This document shows positions 14,563 to 15,387 of a stretch of 15,387 nt of DNA, piece by piece. Position 1 is the stretch's first letter. The number at the start of each line of letters is the position of its first letter. The stretch comes from Acetobacteraceae bacterium. Its GTDB lineage: Bacteria > Pseudomonadota > Alphaproteobacteria > Acetobacterales > Acetobacteraceae. Both the position numbers and the translations under genes were made by a program. Where the stretch lies: assembly GCA_030039695.1 (NCBI GenBank), contig JASHVB010000680.1, forward strand, positions 1 through 15,387, given 5' to 3'. The notes under the pieces were generated by a model. It worked only from the letters and a program-made list of their open reading frames with translations. It ran no database searches and had not been told where the DNA came from.

Positions 14563-15387
14563 CTAGCGAAACACGCGCCGCCCTCCCTTCCACGTTCCCA
14601 GCACCACACCCTCCAGTGCACGGCCATCGAATGGCGTGTTCTGGGCCTTGCCGGGCAGTTTGCCCGCCTCGACCTGCCAGATCCTGTCCGGATGGAACAA
14701 GCAAAGGTCGGCGCATGCGTCCTTCATCAGCCGGCCCGTCTCCACGCCCAGCAGCGCCGCCGGTCGACACGTCAGCAGGGCGATCGCCTGCGGTAGCGAC
14801 AGCGTGCCGTTGTGGACCTGCGCCAGCGTCACGCCGAGCAATGTCGCCAGGCCTGCACCCCCCGGCGTGGCTTGTGCGAATGGCAGGCGCTTGTCATCGG
14901 CGTCGCGTGGTTGGTGGTCCGAGGCAATGGCATCGATCGTGCCGTCAGCCAGCGCGGCCGCAACAGCCACGCGGTCGGCGTCGCAGCGCAGCGGCGGAGA
15001 CAGCTTGGCGTAGGTGCGGAAATCGCCGATCGCCGTCTCGTTCAGGTCGAAATACGGCGGCGCCGTGTCGCAGGTGACGGTGATGTCATCCTCCTTCGCG
15101 CGGCGGATCAGCGCCAGCGCGGCCGCCGTGGAGATGTGGGCAAAATGCACCGCGCCGCCGGTCAGTTCTGCCAACCTTATATCGCGGGCAACCTGGATCG
15201 CCTCGGCGGCGGCGGGAATGCCTGGCAGGCCGAGGCGCGTCGCGAGCTCGCCTTCCGTCGCCGCGCCGCCGCCGGCGAGCGACGGCTCCTCCGGATGCTG
15301 CACCACGCGTGCGCCGAAGCCGCGAGCATAGGATAGCGCGAGCCGCATCAGCCGCGCCGGGTGGATCGTGCGGCCGCCGTCGGTAAA
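14563..15387 (-). CDS. pyrC: Dihydroorotase-like protein (class I), 5' part outside the window
   Basis: The gene runs off the right edge; 274 C-terminal residues are visible. Dihydroorotase closes carbamoyl aspartate to dihydroorotate in pyrimidine synthesis. Recognisable blocks are VVQHPEEPSLAGGGAATEGE, GLPGIPAAAEAI, HFAHISTA, FAKLSPPLR-like YAKLSPPLRCD, and ASDHQPRDADDKRLPFAQA. The His of HPEE, the His of HIST and the Asp of SDH are where class I enzymes have metal ligands. However, the usual TPHH is replaced by APPY and the usual DHAPH by DHQPR. Such changes are known in non-catalytic, pyrB-linked PyrC' proteins that support aspartate transcarbamoylase. The HxH motif that would decide this lies outside the window. 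It heads the plsY-(dprA)-topA run. Confidence 0.9.
   Translation of the reverse strand, partial: FTDGGRTIHPARLMRLALSYARGFGARVVQHPEEPSLAGGGAATEGELATRLGLPGIPAAAEAIQVARDIRLAELTGGAVHFAHISTAAALALIRRAKEDDITVTCDTAPPYFDLNETAIGDFRTYAKLSPPLRCDADRVAVAAALADGTIDAIASDHQPRDADDKRLPFAQATPGGAGLATLLGVTLAQVHNGTLSLPQAIALLTCRPAALLGVETGRLMKDACADLCLFHPDRIWQVEAGKLPGKAQNTPFDGRALEGVVLGTWKGGRRVFR

Noticed and set aside
13388..14770. Minus-strand open frame of 460 codons across plsY
   Set aside because: It is out of frame with plsY, which has all family motifs, and its Arg/Gly/His-rich translation matches nothing known to me.

Overview
The window is GC-rich (about 65 % by eye), densely packed bacterial chromosome. Several features point to an alphaproteobacterium, most likely Acetobacteraceae or a close Rhodospirillales relative: a DUF1150 gene paired with an hsp20 gene, the block pyrC-plsY-(dprA)-topA, and dapD-dapE facing def-fmt-truA. 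This assignment comes from gene content and remembered family sequences, not from a database search. Almost everything is core housekeeping. I see no tRNA, rRNA, CRISPR array, complete insertion sequence or prophage.

Layout. (1) 1-912: a LOG-family protein cut by the left edge (minus strand) diverges from a periplasmic cytochrome c' (plus). (2) 913-1308: non-coding, with small palindromic repeats. (3) 1309-2155, minus: a heat-shock pair, hsp20 followed by a DUF1150 gene. A possible sigma-32 promoter and a ROSE-like hairpin over the ribosome binding site lie upstream of hsp20. (4) 2309-5544, plus: a translation-related cluster, def (peptide deformylase), fmt (Met-tRNA formyltransferase), a DUF72 gene and truA (tRNA pseudouridine synthase), with a palindromic repeat between def and fmt. 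(5) 5641-8903, minus: dapD and dapE of the succinylase lysine/diaminopimelate pathway, followed by two membrane-protein genes. dapE and the two membrane genes are joined by 4-base stop/start overlaps. (6) 9077-15387, minus: pyrC (cut by the right edge), plsY, a TSUP (TauE/SafE) permease, a decayed dprA and topA. A truncated lysR lies on the plus strand between plsY and the permease.

The most notable region is 11836-13888. The order pyrC-plsY-dprA-topA is expected here, but dprA survives only as a frame-broken 3' remnant whose stop codon still overlaps the topA start. The space where its 5' half should be is occupied by a TSUP permease gene and a lysR lacking its DNA-binding half. This looks like the scar of an insertion plus deletions, and it implies loss of DprA-dependent natural transformation.

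The second notable point is the pair of membrane proteins behind dapE. They share motifs with each other, so they look like an ancient tandem duplication, and I recognise no characterised family. I did not find a clearly new multi-gene system. These two loci and the possible heat-shock RNA thermometer are the best leads.
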